A program made the translations under genes and the position numbers. A stretch of DNA of 64,000 nt. Source: Halapricum hydrolyticum (GTDB taxonomy: Archaea > Halobacteriota > Halobacteria > Halobacteriales > Haloarculaceae). The stretch is from NCBI RefSeq assembly GCF_025517535.1, contig NZ_JAOPKC010000003.1, positions 138,093-202,092 of the forward strand, written 5' to 3'. Positions 16,001 through 24,215 of this stretch are shown here, piece after piece. Numbering within the stretch: position 1 is the first letter of the stretch; each line of letters starts with the position of its first letter. Under the pieces are notes generated by a model, which did no database searches, was not told the DNA's origin, and worked only from the letters and a program-made list of their open reading frames with translations.

Positions 16001-16012
16001 TCGTCGCCCGGC

Positions 16013-16708
16013 TCAATCCTCGTACTCGACGCCCAGCTCGTCGAGCAGCGTGCGTGCCGCAGTCGCCGAAGACGGCGGTCCGCGCCCGGTCACGAGGTCG
16101 CCATCGACGGTGACGCTGGTGTCCTGATCGAGTCGGGAGTTCCAGTCGGCCCCGACTGCCTTGACCTCGTCTTCGACCCAGTATGGGAGCTTGCGGCCGT
16201 CGGGCATCCGGTCGTATTCGTCGACGATCCCTTCCTCCCACTCGTTGGGGAAGCCAGTGACCGATCGCCCCGCTGCGAGGAAGTCGCCGTCGCTGTCCCG
16301 TGTGAACGCGAGGATCCCGACCGCGTGACAGACGACCATCGCCTTCCCGTCCCCGCCCTCGACGGCAGTCCGCAGGGCCGCCCGGGCGTGTCTGTCCTGG
16401 TTGACGTCCCACTCCGTCCCGTGGCCGCCGGGGAAGACGACCGCGTCGAACGCGGCGGGATCGACCGCTGCAAGCGGTTCGGGATCGTTGAGTCGCTCGT
16501 CGTTCTCGTGGACTTCCTTGACTAGCGCGGCAGTCTCTTCGTCGACTTCGTCGGTATCGACCGACCGTTCGTCGAGTACTGCCGGCCCACCGGAGGGCGT
16601 CGCGACAGTCACGTCCAGACCGGCATCGTCGAGTGTCGTGAGCGGTTCGATACATTCCTCGCCCCAGTAGCCGTGTTCGCTAACGATGAAAAGTGCGGAT
16701 GGCATCAC
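16013..16708 (-). CDS. DJ-1/PfpI family protein (Hsp31-like)
   Basis: This 231-aa protein has the class I glutamine-amidotransferase-like fold of DJ-1/PfpI proteins. It has the motif VVFPGGHGTEWD (near residues 90-101) and the nucleophile elbow MVVCHAVG with a reactive cysteine near residue 125. The length and the insert ALVKEVHENDERLNDP place it near the Hsp31/YhbO-YajL-type glyoxalase-chaperone group. It may detoxify glyoxals or repair glycated molecules. Starts at 16708 (MM) or 16705 are equally possible. Confidence 0.8.
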   Translation of the reverse strand: MMPSALFIVSEHGYWGEECIEPLTTLDDAGLDVTVATPSGGPAVLDERSVDTDEVDEETAALVKEVHENDERLNDPEPLAAVDPAAFDAVVFPGGHGTEWDVNQDRHARAALRTAVEGGDGKAMVVCHAVGILAFTRDSDGDFLAAGRSVTGFPNEWEEGIVDEYDRMPDGRKLPYWVEDEVKAVGADWNSRLDQDTSVTVDGDLVTGRGPPSSATAARTLLDELGVEYED

Positions 16709-16861
16709 TACCTATTGCGGGTTGCAGTCGGTTGTATTCCCGGCTTCCGGAAAATATTCGACGGCGATGGGGATCAGAATCCAGATCAGCCGATAGCTTA
16801 GCCACCAGTGCAGCGCGGGCGGAAACGCTTAACCACGTTCGACCCCAATCGAGTCGTCACG

Positions 16862-16993
16862 ATGGACGTCTTGCGGCGCACAGACGCCGAACACATCGAC
16901 CGATCACCGACCGACAGTGACTGCTGTACTGATCCGACGGCCCGCCCGGGTGGAGACGGATCGACGCTCGGCAGCCACGATACCCATGTCTGA
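16862..16993 (+). CDS. Possible small acidic protein (43 aa)
   Basis: A short frame of 43 codons starts about 30 bases after a plausible promoter word (CGCTTAACC near 16826-16834). It overlaps the next gene by eight bases, like an operon partner. The product has a Cys-Cys pair but no recognisable motif. It may be only a leader; coding is uncertain. Confidence 0.25.
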   Translation: MDVLRRTDAEHIDRSPTDSDCCTDPTARPGGDGSTLGSHDTHV

Positions 16994-17690
16994 GATGGAA
17001 GAGAGCGTCTCCGGGTTCAAGATCCGGGGCGGCTGGGCGGACGTCGTCGAGCACGGTGAGCGCCTCACGCGGGCGCTGAAAGACATCGCCGAACAGGAGG
17101 ACGTCGAGGTCGACGCCGATGCCCTCGAGGAGTTCGACGAGTGGCGGCCCAAGAGCCACGAGCGCCTCGACGAGGACGTCAGCGAGAAGACCGCAGAGCA
17201 GGCCAGCGTCGACGAGGGCGAGGGCGAAAAGAAGGGCAAAGACCCCGACGAGGATCTCCAGACCGCTGGCGAGAAGCTCAGCGAGTCCTACGAGAGCCTC
17301 GACGACCCCGACGAGGCCGTCGACAAGTGGGGCGAGTCGATCGATTACGTCGCCCGTGCGGCCGACTCGGCCGGCCGGAAGGCGCTCCGGAAAGTCGAAG
17401 ACACGGTCTATCAGAACGTGATGACCCAGCTCGCACCCTACTACTTCGACAACGAGCTGATCAGCGCCAACGTCAGGCGTGTCAGCGACGACGACCCCGA
17501 GTACGTCTTCGAGATCAACGTCAACGACGACGACCTGAAGATCAGGGTGTCGAACCAGCTTGCCGACTACGAGCAGGAACTCGACCGCTGGCACATCGAC
17601 GTCGAGAAAGAGACCGAAACCCCGGAAGCCGCCGAAGGCGTCGAAGTCCCTGAGCGCAACCACGACGACGCGGATCCGACAAATACCTGA
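16986..17690 (+). CDS. Conserved haloarchaeal protein, DUF5828-like
   Basis: This is a 234-aa soluble, highly charged protein. It has helical, coiled-coil-like segments at residues 20-60 and 95-150, an acidic low-complexity stretch (DEGEGEKKGKDPDED) near residue 80, and a beta-rich part near 150-190 (YVFEINVNDDDLKIRVSNQL spans about 174-193). It resembles a family found only in haloarchaea (DUF5828 by recall); the function is unknown. The C-terminal codons are partly duplicated just after the stop. Confidence 0.6.
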   Translation: MSEMEESVSGFKIRGGWADVVEHGERLTRALKDIAEQEDVEVDADALEEFDEWRPKSHERLDEDVSEKTAEQASVDEGEGEKKGKDPDEDLQTAGEKLSESYESLDDPDEAVDKWGESIDYVARAADSAGRKALRKVEDTVYQNVMTQLAPYYFDNELISANVRRVSDDDPEYVFEINVNDDDLKIRVSNQLADYEQELDRWHIDVEKETETPEAAEGVEVPERNHDDADPTNT

Positions 17691-17716
17691 ACCACGACGC
17701 GGATCCGACGAACACC
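17659..17716. repeat. Tandem duplication across the stop of the DUF5828-like gene
   Basis: A unit of about 29 bases at 17659-17687 (ACCACGACGACGCGGATCC, then GACAAATACC) is repeated at 17691-17716 with a three-base deletion and a few changes. Only the TGA stop lies between the copies. This is a recent local duplication of the gene end. Confidence 0.75.
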
Positions 17717-17811
17717 GGCCCGTGGCGGGAGTCCGGCGAATACGTTCTTCGGCCGACGGATTCGACCGCAGTCGGTAGGCTATTGACTCGCGAGCACACA
17801 ACGACACCAAC

Positions 17812-19005
17812 ATGGTAGAGGCGACGCTGCTGGCGACGCTGGCTGTCGCGACGCTCGCGAGCCTGTTCATGGCGTGGGCGATCGGTGCCGGGTCGTCGGG
17901 TTCGACACCGTTCGCGCCGGCTGTCGGGGCCAACGCGATCTCGGTCATGCGCGCGGGCTTTCTGGTCGGACTGCTCGGGCTGGCGGGCGCGACGTTGCAG
18001 GGCGCGAACGTCTCGGAAGCGGTCGGCCAGGAACTGATCGGCGGCGTCACGCTCTCGCCCGCCGGGGCGACGCTGGCGCTCCTTCTGGCCGCCGGGCTGG
18101 TCGCCTTCGGCGTGTTCACGGGCTATCCCATCGCGACCGCCTTCACTGTCACCGGCGCGGTCGTCGGGATCGGACTGGCGGCGGGTGGCGATCCGGCGTG
18201 GGCGAAGTACCGCGAGATCGTCGCGCTGTGGGTCGCCACGCCCTTCGTCGGCGGCGGAATCGCCTACGGCGTCGCGAAGACGCTGCGCGACGAGCGCGTG
18301 CCCGAACGGACCGCGGTCCCCGCACTCGCGGGATTCGTTGCTATCCTGCTGGCGAACGTGAATTTCGTCCTGCTCGGCGGGCCGGGCGAACAGTCGTCGA
18401 TCGCCGTCGAACTCGCCGCCGCTGCCGGACAGGCGACGCTTGCCGGCCGGGTACTCGTTTCGTTCGTGTTCGCTCTCGTCGTCGCCGCCCTGTTGTACCG
18501 GGACCTGCAGGCCGACGCCGCGGCCGGCCAGCGCCACTTCCTGCTCGTCCTCGGGGGGCTGGTGGCGTTCTCGGCCGGTGGCAGTCAGGTGGGGCTGGCG
18601 ATCGGCCCACTCTTGCCGTTGCTCGGGCCGGAGACGGGCGTCGAGGTCCCGCTGGGAGTCGTGCTCGTTTTTGGTGGGCTCGGACTGCTCGCCGGCTCGT
18701 GGACGGGCGCACCCCGGATGATCAAGGCGATCGCACAGGACTACTCCTCGCTGGGGCCGCGCCGATCGATCGCCGCGCTGATCCCGAGTTTCGCCATCGC
18801 CCAGACCGCAGTCCTGTTCGGCATCCCCGTCTCGTTCAACGAGATCATCGTCAGCGCGATCATCGGCAGCGGCTCCGCGGCCGGCGGCGGCGCGGTCAGC
18901 GGCGAGAAGATGGGCAAGACCGTCCTCGCGTGGATCGGCTCGCTCGCGCTGGCGCTGGGGCTGGGCTACGGGCTGTTTGTCGTCCTGACGGCGATCGTCG
19001 GCTGA
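17812..19005 (+). CDS. PiT-family inorganic phosphate transporter
   Basis: This is a 397-aa membrane protein of the PiT (PHO4) family, expected to import phosphate with a cation. Two homologous halves are visible: the N-terminal GSSGSTPFAPAVGANAISV (near residues 26-44) and a C-terminal counterpart in GSAAGGGAVSGEKMGKTVL (near 358-376). About ten hydrophobic segments are present. It is a single gene; no phoU-like gene is adjacent. Confidence 0.85.
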   Translation: MVEATLLATLAVATLASLFMAWAIGAGSSGSTPFAPAVGANAISVMRAGFLVGLLGLAGATLQGANVSEAVGQELIGGVTLSPAGATLALLLAAGLVAFGVFTGYPIATAFTVTGAVVGIGLAAGGDPAWAKYREIVALWVATPFVGGGIAYGVAKTLRDERVPERTAVPALAGFVAILLANVNFVLLGGPGEQSSIAVELAAAAGQATLAGRVLVSFVFALVVAALLYRDLQADAAAGQRHFLLVLGGLVAFSAGGSQVGLAIGPLLPLLGPETGVEVPLGVVLVFGGLGLLAGSWTGAPRMIKAIAQDYSSLGPRRSIAALIPSFAIAQTAVLFGIPVSFNEIIVSAIIGSGSAAGGGAVSGEKMGKTVLAWIGSLALALGLGYGLFVVLTAIVG

Positions 19006-19038
19006 ACTCCTTCGAAACCGATCGAACAGTCGATATAC

Positions 19039-20415
19039 TTACTCGCCGTCTTCGTCACCGTTCGTTTCGTCCTCGTCCAGCTCGACGCGGTGGATCCGGG
19101 CTTTCATGATCCGGGTGTTTTCGACCTGTTCGACCCGGATCTCGACGTCGTCGTACTCGACGATCTCACCTTCCTCGACCAGCCGGCCGACGCGGTTGAA
19201 GATGAACCCGGCCAGCGTCTCGAACTCTTCGCCCTCGGGGATGTCGATGTCCAGTGCCTCGTTGACCTCTTCGATGTTGACCTCGCCTTTGACGATCGCG
19301 GTCTCGTCGTCGACGAACTCGATCGGCTCTTCCTCGCTGCCTTCGAGGATCTCGCCGACGATCTCCTCGGTGAGGTCCTCCATCGTGACCAGGCCCTCGG
19401 TCGTTCCGAACTCGTCGATGACGATCACCATGTGCATGCGGTTCTCGCGCATCTCCGCCAGCAGTTCGTCGACGTTCTTGGACTCGGGGACGTGCAGCGT
19501 GGGCTCGATCAGATCCTCCAGTTCGAGGTTCGCGTTTTCGCCGTAGTAGAGGTCGCGAACGAGATCGCGGATGTGGACGACGCCGATGACGTTGTCGAGA
19601 CTCCCCTCGTAGACCGGCAGCCGGGCGTGACCGCTCTGGATACAGGTCTCGATCGCCTCCTCGATCTCGTCGTCTTTCGAGACGGCGGTCATGTCGAGCC
19701 GCGGCGTCATAACCTCCTTGGCGATCGTGCGGTTGAACCGCAGCGTCCGCTGAAGCATCTCCCGCTCTTCCTCTTCGAGGACGCCCTCGCGCTCACCGGT
19801 CTTGATCATGTTGCGGATCTCGTCGCGGGTGACGTATGTGCTCTCGATGGCCGACTGGCCGCCGGTGACCTTGTTGACGATCCGGGTCAGGCGGTCGAAC
19901 AGGACGATCAGCGGCAACAGCACCCACTCGGAGAACTTCAGCGGCCGGGCGATCCGTCGCGCCCATGATTCGGTGTTCTCGACCGCGTAGGACTTGGGCG
20001 CACTCTCGCCGAACAGCAGGACGACCGCCGTGATCCCGAAGGTAGCCGCAATCACGGACTGACCCTGGGTCAGGTACAGCCCGAACAGCCCCGTCGCGAT
20101 CGAGGACATCGCGATGTTGACGAGGTTGTTGCCGACCAGGATCGTTACCAGCAACCGGTGCGGGTCTTCTTTGAGTTTCTGGACGACATGGGCTCCTGGC
20201 AACCCCTCTTCGGCCATCGAGTCGACGCGATGTTTCGCCAGCGAGAACATGGCGATCTCCGACGAGGAGAAGAAAGCCGACAATCCGATGAGCACGACGA
20301 TACTGAGCGTCCCGAGCACCGTCACGGTGGTCTTGGACACCTCGACGCCGACGAGCGGCACGGTGTACAGCGCCGGACCGGCCAGTGACGCTATCGAGAG
20401 CGTAGATATACCCAT
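19039..20415 (-). CDS. CNNM/CorC-type membrane protein (hemolysin family)
   Basis: This 458-aa protein has an N-terminal DUF21 membrane domain (about four segments, residues 30-180), then two CBS domains (VMTPRLDMTAVS, then VVHIRDLVRDLYYGE and VIVIDEFGTTEGLV). A C-terminal CorC_HlyC domain (residues 365-440) is followed by an acidic tail. Family members are linked to magnesium or cobalt efflux. Its frame continues to 20556 but homology starts at the ATG at 20415. The upstream spacer contains a 26-base triple repeat shared with the divergent gene. Confidence 0.88.
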   Translation of the reverse strand: MGISTLSIASLAGPALYTVPLVGVEVSKTTVTVLGTLSIVVLIGLSAFFSSSEIAMFSLAKHRVDSMAEEGLPGAHVVQKLKEDPHRLLVTILVGNNLVNIAMSSIATGLFGLYLTQGQSVIAATFGITAVVLLFGESAPKSYAVENTESWARRIARPLKFSEWVLLPLIVLFDRLTRIVNKVTGGQSAIESTYVTRDEIRNMIKTGEREGVLEEEEREMLQRTLRFNRTIAKEVMTPRLDMTAVSKDDEIEEAIETCIQSGHARLPVYEGSLDNVIGVVHIRDLVRDLYYGENANLELEDLIEPTLHVPESKNVDELLAEMRENRMHMVIVIDEFGTTEGLVTMEDLTEEIVGEILEGSEEEPIEFVDDETAIVKGEVNIEEVNEALDIDIPEGEEFETLAGFIFNRVGRLVEEGEIVEYDDVEIRVEQVENTRIMKARIHRVELDEDETNGDEDGE

Positions 20416-20470
20416 CAACACTCCATGTTCCCCTGGCACAAAATTAACTCTTGTGTGCGAGACCGGACGA

Positions 20471-20546
20471 ACGTCCGGCGTCGACGTGGCAATTGAGCGC
20501 TTGACGTCGACATAGCAATCGAACGTCCGGCGTCGAAATGACAACC
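20471..20546. repeat. Three tandem copies of a 26-base unit in a divergent promoter
   Basis: The word GTCGA recurs at 20480, 20506 and 20532, exactly 26 bases apart. It sits inside longer similar blocks (ACGTCCGGCGTCGA, then a variable T-G-C part ending in CAAT or CAAC). Copies 1 and 3 match best and copy 2 is degenerate. The period and position between two divergent genes suggest an iterated operator, or a slipped duplication. Confidence 0.7.
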
Positions 20547-20589
20547 TACCAACCACAGGATTATGACTTTAGAGAACCTACGTTTTGGG

Positions 20590-21189
20590 ATGGCAGACGA
20601 TAAATCCGGCCGGGAAAAGCAAGCTCGCGACGCCGATCGACGCCAGCGAGAGCGTGAGATCGCCATGGAGCTCGAGCGGGGTGACGAACCGGAGCCACCG
20701 ATCGAGCCTGCAGTGCTGGCCGACCTCGAATCGGAACTCGAATCGGTTTCGTTCCCCGCGACGGGATCGGACGTGATCGCGGCCGTCGGCAATCGGGAGA
20801 TCGAATCGGTCGACGGGCCGTACACGGTCGAAGAACTCGTCGCTGACACGGACGCAGAGCGCTTCGACACGCCCGAGTCAGTCCGGGTTCGAGTCCAGCG
20901 GCCGACCATCGCGACAGCGATGAAACGCGTCGTCGAGGCCGCCGGAACGCTGCGAAACGAGGAATTCGGCGACTCACAGCGTACCGCCTACGAGAAGACG
21001 TTTCGGGAACTGAAAGCGATCGACGCCGACGACGAAGACGAGGGGATCCGGGCCGTCGCCGACTGGATCGTCGGCCGGATTCACGAGCAGGGCAAACTTC
21101 CGGGGTCCCGGGCAGTCCGCCGGCAGGCAGCCGAGTTCTGCCGGGAGAACGGCTACGAGATCCGCAACGACGAGTGGCTCGGGATCTAG
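20590..21189 (+). CDS. Conserved haloarchaeal protein, DUF5789-like
   Basis: This 199-aa acidic protein has a basic/acidic N-terminal coil (GREKQARDADRRQREREIAM near residues 6-25). A compact middle part (VIAAVGNREIESVDGPYTVE near 62-81) resembles the DUF2795/DUF5789 group. The C-terminal region is helical. The function is unknown. ATG 20590 was chosen because the upstream frame has no support. A TATA-like AGGATTATGACTTTAG lies near 20557-20572. Confidence 0.55.
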   Translation: MADDKSGREKQARDADRRQREREIAMELERGDEPEPPIEPAVLADLESELESVSFPATGSDVIAAVGNREIESVDGPYTVEELVADTDAERFDTPESVRVRVQRPTIATAMKRVVEAAGTLRNEEFGDSQRTAYEKTFRELKAIDADDEDEGIRAVADWIVGRIHEQGKLPGSRAVRRQAAEFCRENGYEIRNDEWLGI

Positions 21190-21314
21190 CGGGACAGGTC
21201 GTCCTGGTCGGTCGCGATCGGGCGACGGCTTCCGGCAGTCCGGATTCGACACGCCAAACGCGATCGTGAGCAGTCCGGAATCCCTATGCTCCCGGACGTG
21301 TGAGAGCCATCCAG

Positions 21315-22691
21315 ATGAAAGTCTTCGGGTCGAGCGGCGTTCGCGGGGTCGTCAACGAGACGCTGACCCCGGAATACGCGCTTCAGGTCGCGATGGCGGC
21401 GGGCACGGTCTGGCGCAACGAACTGGGCGCCTCCCGGGTTGCGGTTGCCCACGACACGCGCACCAGCGGCGGGATGATTTCCGACGCCGCGCGCAGCGGA
21501 CTCGCGAGCGTCGGTCTCGACGTCGACTATCTTGGGACGATCCCGACGCCCGGTGCACAGGTCTACGCCGACGAGGAGTCGATCCCGGCGCTGATGGTGA
21601 CGGCCTCGCACAACCCGCCACAGCACAACGGCATCAAACTCATCGGACCGGACGGCATCGAGCTGGCCGTCGACCAGCTGGAACGGGTCGAACAGCGGTT
21701 GCTCGGCGAGCGCTTCGGGCGCAGCGGATGGGACGCGATCGGGCAAACACGGACGATCGATGGCGTCCAGCGAGCGTACGTCGATCAGCTGCTCGAATCG
21801 GTCGATCGCGAGCGCATCGCTGACGCGGAGCTGACGGTCGCGCTCGACCCTGGTCACGGTGCCGGGTCGGTGACCAGTCCCCAGTTCTTCCGCGAACTGG
21901 GCTGTCACGTTCTGACGATCAACGCCCAGCCGGACGGCCACTTCCCCGGGCGAAAACCCGAACCCGTCGCGGACAACCTCGGAGACCTCAAGCGGCTGGT
22001 CGAGACCACTGACGCTGACTTGGGGATCGCACACGACGGCGACGCCGACCGGGCGATCTTCGTCGACGAGACCGGCGCGTTCATCGAGGGCGACGCCGCG
22101 CTGGCTGCGCTGGCCCGGGAAGAACTCCAGGTGGGCGACGGCGTCGTCTCGGCGGTCAGCACGTCCCAGCGGCTGGTCGACGTCGTCGCGGACGTCGGCG
22201 CGGAACTGCATCTCACCCAGATCGGGTCGAGTCACATCATCACGAAGGTCCAGGAACTCGAGAAGGAGGGCACGCGAGTCCCGATCGCCGGCGAGGGCAA
22301 CGGCGGGATCATCTTCCCCGGCTACCGGACAATCCGGGACGGTGCCTACACCGCCGCCCGGTTCTGTGAACTGCTCGCGGACCGTCGGGCCAGCAAGATC
22401 GCCGCCGACTACGACGAATACTACAACGTCCGGAAGAACATCTCCTACGAAGACGAGGGAGAGCGCTCCGCGATGACCGACGCGATCGAAGCAGTCGCCA
22501 GAGAAACCGACGCCGAGGTCAACACGATCGACGGCTATCGGATCGAGTTCGACGACGGCTGGGTGCTGGCCCGCCCCAGCGGGACCGAGCCGCTCATTCG
22601 CGTCTACGCCGAAGCCCGTGATCCCGACCGTGCCGAGGCACTCGCGGCGCTCATGTACGACGCTATCACGGCCGCTCCGGACGAAACTTGA
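21315..22691 (+). CDS. glmM: Phosphoglucosamine/phosphohexomutase
   Basis: This is an alpha-D-phosphohexomutase of the GlmM/phosphomannomutase type, 458 aa. The catalytic phosphoserine is S98 in TASHNPPQHNG. The metal loop is DGDADR near residue 240, the sugar-specificity loop is GEGNGG near residue 325, and the phosphate-binding loop is RPSGTEP near residue 425. It interconverts hexose-6-phosphate and hexose-1-phosphate forms for nucleotide sugars. Whether glucosamine, glucose or mannose is the substrate is not decided by sequence. Its TGA stop is at the exact right end of a TnpB element, so the last residues may have been altered by insertion. Confidence 0.88.
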   Translation: MKVFGSSGVRGVVNETLTPEYALQVAMAAGTVWRNELGASRVAVAHDTRTSGGMISDAARSGLASVGLDVDYLGTIPTPGAQVYADEESIPALMVTASHNPPQHNGIKLIGPDGIELAVDQLERVEQRLLGERFGRSGWDAIGQTRTIDGVQRAYVDQLLESVDRERIADAELTVALDPGHGAGSVTSPQFFRELGCHVLTINAQPDGHFPGRKPEPVADNLGDLKRLVETTDADLGIAHDGDADRAIFVDETGAFIEGDAALAALAREELQVGDGVVSAVSTSQRLVDVVADVGAELHLTQIGSSHIITKVQELEKEGTRVPIAGEGNGGIIFPGYRTIRDGAYTAARFCELLADRRASKIAADYDEYYNVRKNISYEDEGERSAMTDAIEAVARETDAEVNTIDGYRIEFDDGWVLARPSGTEPLIRVYAEARDPDRAEALAALMYDAITAAPDET

Positions 22692-22742
22692 CTTCCTCCA
22701 CACGGCTGAAGCCGTGGGATTCCCACGTTGGGATATTAGGGT
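22689..22742 (-). ncRNA. Right end and presumed omega/re-RNA 3' end of element 1
   Basis: Read on the minus strand, it has a hairpin CACGGCT-GA-AGCCGTG (22701-22716), a neighbouring palindrome GTGGGATTCCCAC, and the terminal GGAGGAAGTCA. In TnpB elements the guide RNA scaffold overlaps the tnpB end and the right terminus, and the guide is the flanking DNA; here the guide would be antisense to the glmM end. The RNA itself is inferred. Confidence 0.4.
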
Positions 22743-24075
22743 TCACGATACAACCTGTTCTTGTGGGGTTATTCGTCCCGTTGATTTATCGAACAGGCGT
22801 ACCGAAGGCTGAGCCAAGCAGCCGTTACTCCTATCCTGTGACGGATTCGGAGTTACCGTCGCTCGCATATTCTCCGCCGCGTTTAGGTCGCTATTGGCGA
22901 CCAACTCGCAATTCTCACACACGTACAGGCCACGTTCGACTCGATTCGAGTCAGCTTCTGTCCCACACTCACAACAGGATTTCGACGTTTTCAACCCCGC
23001 TTCGTCTACACGTTCCACGTCGATACCGCGTTCTTCGGCCTTGTACTCGATGTGGCTGAGAAGCGTCTCGAACGCCCAGTCGTGTAGTCGCTTGTTGCCG
23101 TGTCGTCCCCAGTCTTCATCCTCACGGATGTTCTTCGGATGGCCGACGGCAATTGTCCCAACGTCTCGGTCAGCACACTGCTGAACAAGGTCTTTTGAGA
23201 GAGCGTGCAGGAAATGCTCTTGTCGCCGGGATTTCTTCTGTTGTGCCCACTCTGCGTGGTCGCTGGGGCCATTCTCGCCTTCCGTCTCGTATCCTTGCTG
23301 GCGGAAGTAGTGTGCGTCTTCTTTCAGGGCGTTGCCGGGATATAGTAGTGTCTCGTCACCGACAGAGATTGCCGCCGTGTTACAGATGCCAAGGTCAACA
23401 CCTGCTGTCTTCTCACCGGGCGTCTCAGGCGTCTCAACCCGCATTTTACAGACGAAGTGCAGTTCCCACTGCTGGCCAGTCCAGACAGCACGCACCGTCT
23501 GGATGCTTTCAACAGCGTCGAGCGTCTGGTCGTCTGTCTGGAGTGTGTATTCACAGAGGATGTAGTCGGCGGCGTAGCGCGACTCTTTCATGTTCGTGCC
23601 CTTAGAAAGTCGGACACGGTTGTACTGTGTGTCGAGTTTGAAGCCCTGATTCTTCCATGTCACGGTCGAGCGTGGGTGTTCCTTGCCGTGTTTGCGGTTA
23701 GCGTGAGACCTGCGGTCTCACGAACCATTCGAACGGGCGCTCCGCGCCCGTGAGAAGAAGCCAGGTGGGTTCGCGTCTGGGTCGTCCTGTTCGTACCACG
23801 AGACGAACGCCTCACCGAGTTCCTGAAGAACTCGCTGACTAGATTGGCTGTGTAAGTCTGCGTAGCGTTCGTGGGTTTTGAGGTACGAACACAGTTCGTC
23901 GGCGTCTGGAATGTGGCCGATAGCATCCCAGACACGCGAAATCGTCCAGCGCCCGACGTTCCACAATTTCGACGCGGCAAAGCCATGCGAATCAAGATCG
24001 TCACAGACCTGCGAGTGGTTGCGGATACTCGCTTTGAGTGTCCGAGTGACGACCTGATTCGACGTATGTAAGCAT
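22743..24075 (-). pseudogene. tnpB: tnpB of IS1341-type element (frameshift and in-frame stop)
   Basis: This is an RNA-guided nuclease/transposon accessory gene, now broken. The full protein would be about 440 aa. Its N-terminal part (TRTLKASIRNHSQVCDDLDS) is read from about 24060, but no start codon is in frame. The likely ATG at 24075 is one base out of frame. Then, after ANPPGFF, a 60-base insert adds an in-frame TGA (near 23715-23717). Downstream the same frame continues as RKHGKEHPRSTVTWK. The C-terminal part retains the RuvC motif AGVDLGICNT, a zinc ribbon (CCECG and CENC) and DLNAAENMRA. N- and C-halves are in the same frame, so only these two lesions separate them. Confidence 0.8.
23702..23751. 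repeat. Two adjacent hairpins inside tnpB (60-base insertion)
   Basis: Two perfect hairpins sit side by side: CGTGAGACC-TGC-GGTCTCACG at 23702-23722 and ACGGGCGC-TCC-GCGCCCGT at 23733-23751. They occupy the extra 20 codons between the conserved PPG and RKHG parts of TnpB. The insertion length is a multiple of three, and the in-frame stop arises at the base of the first hairpin. Confidence 0.75.
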
Positions 24076-24215
24076 AGTATTTTTAATTACATAAATGTTG
24101 GGCATCTCGGCGTGGAATATCCAGCCGTGGCTACGAGCGTGGAACGGTTCCCAGTTGTCGGCTTCATCCACATTCGTAAACGGGTGGGCTTTCGCCTTGT
24201 TACCGCTGTAAACCG
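24076..24215. other. Spacer holding the left end of element 1
   Basis: The 140 bases between the tnpB remnant and the next host gene stop have short AT-rich words near 24078-24095. Read on the minus strand they contain CCCACCCGTTTACG with a weak hairpin. Typical IS200/IS605 left ends carry such hairpins. No intact gene is visible; a small open frame here is not supported. Confidence 0.4.

Larger units (their letters stand above)
22689..24200 (-). mobile_element. IS1341-type (IS200/IS605, TnpB-only) element 1, decayed
   Basis: This is a TnpB-only element of about 1.5 kb in minus orientation, with no TnpA transposase. The right end is at 22689-22691, marked by TGACTTCCTCC and a hairpin at 22701-22716. 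The left end is in the non-coding region 24085-24200 and cannot be fixed exactly. It lies between the 3' ends of two host genes, glmM and a coiled-coil gene. The DNA is less GC-rich than its surroundings. The right-end motif is shared with element 2 near 51.1 kb. Confidence 0.8.

Noticed and set aside
14541..16127. 528-codon plus-strand frame over upp
   Set aside because: It is antisense to upp and out of frame with the methyltransferase, which both have real motifs.
24085..24215. Open frame on the plus strand starting at the AT-rich left end of element 1
   Set aside because: The 38-codon frame has no family match and lies within the presumed transposon left end.
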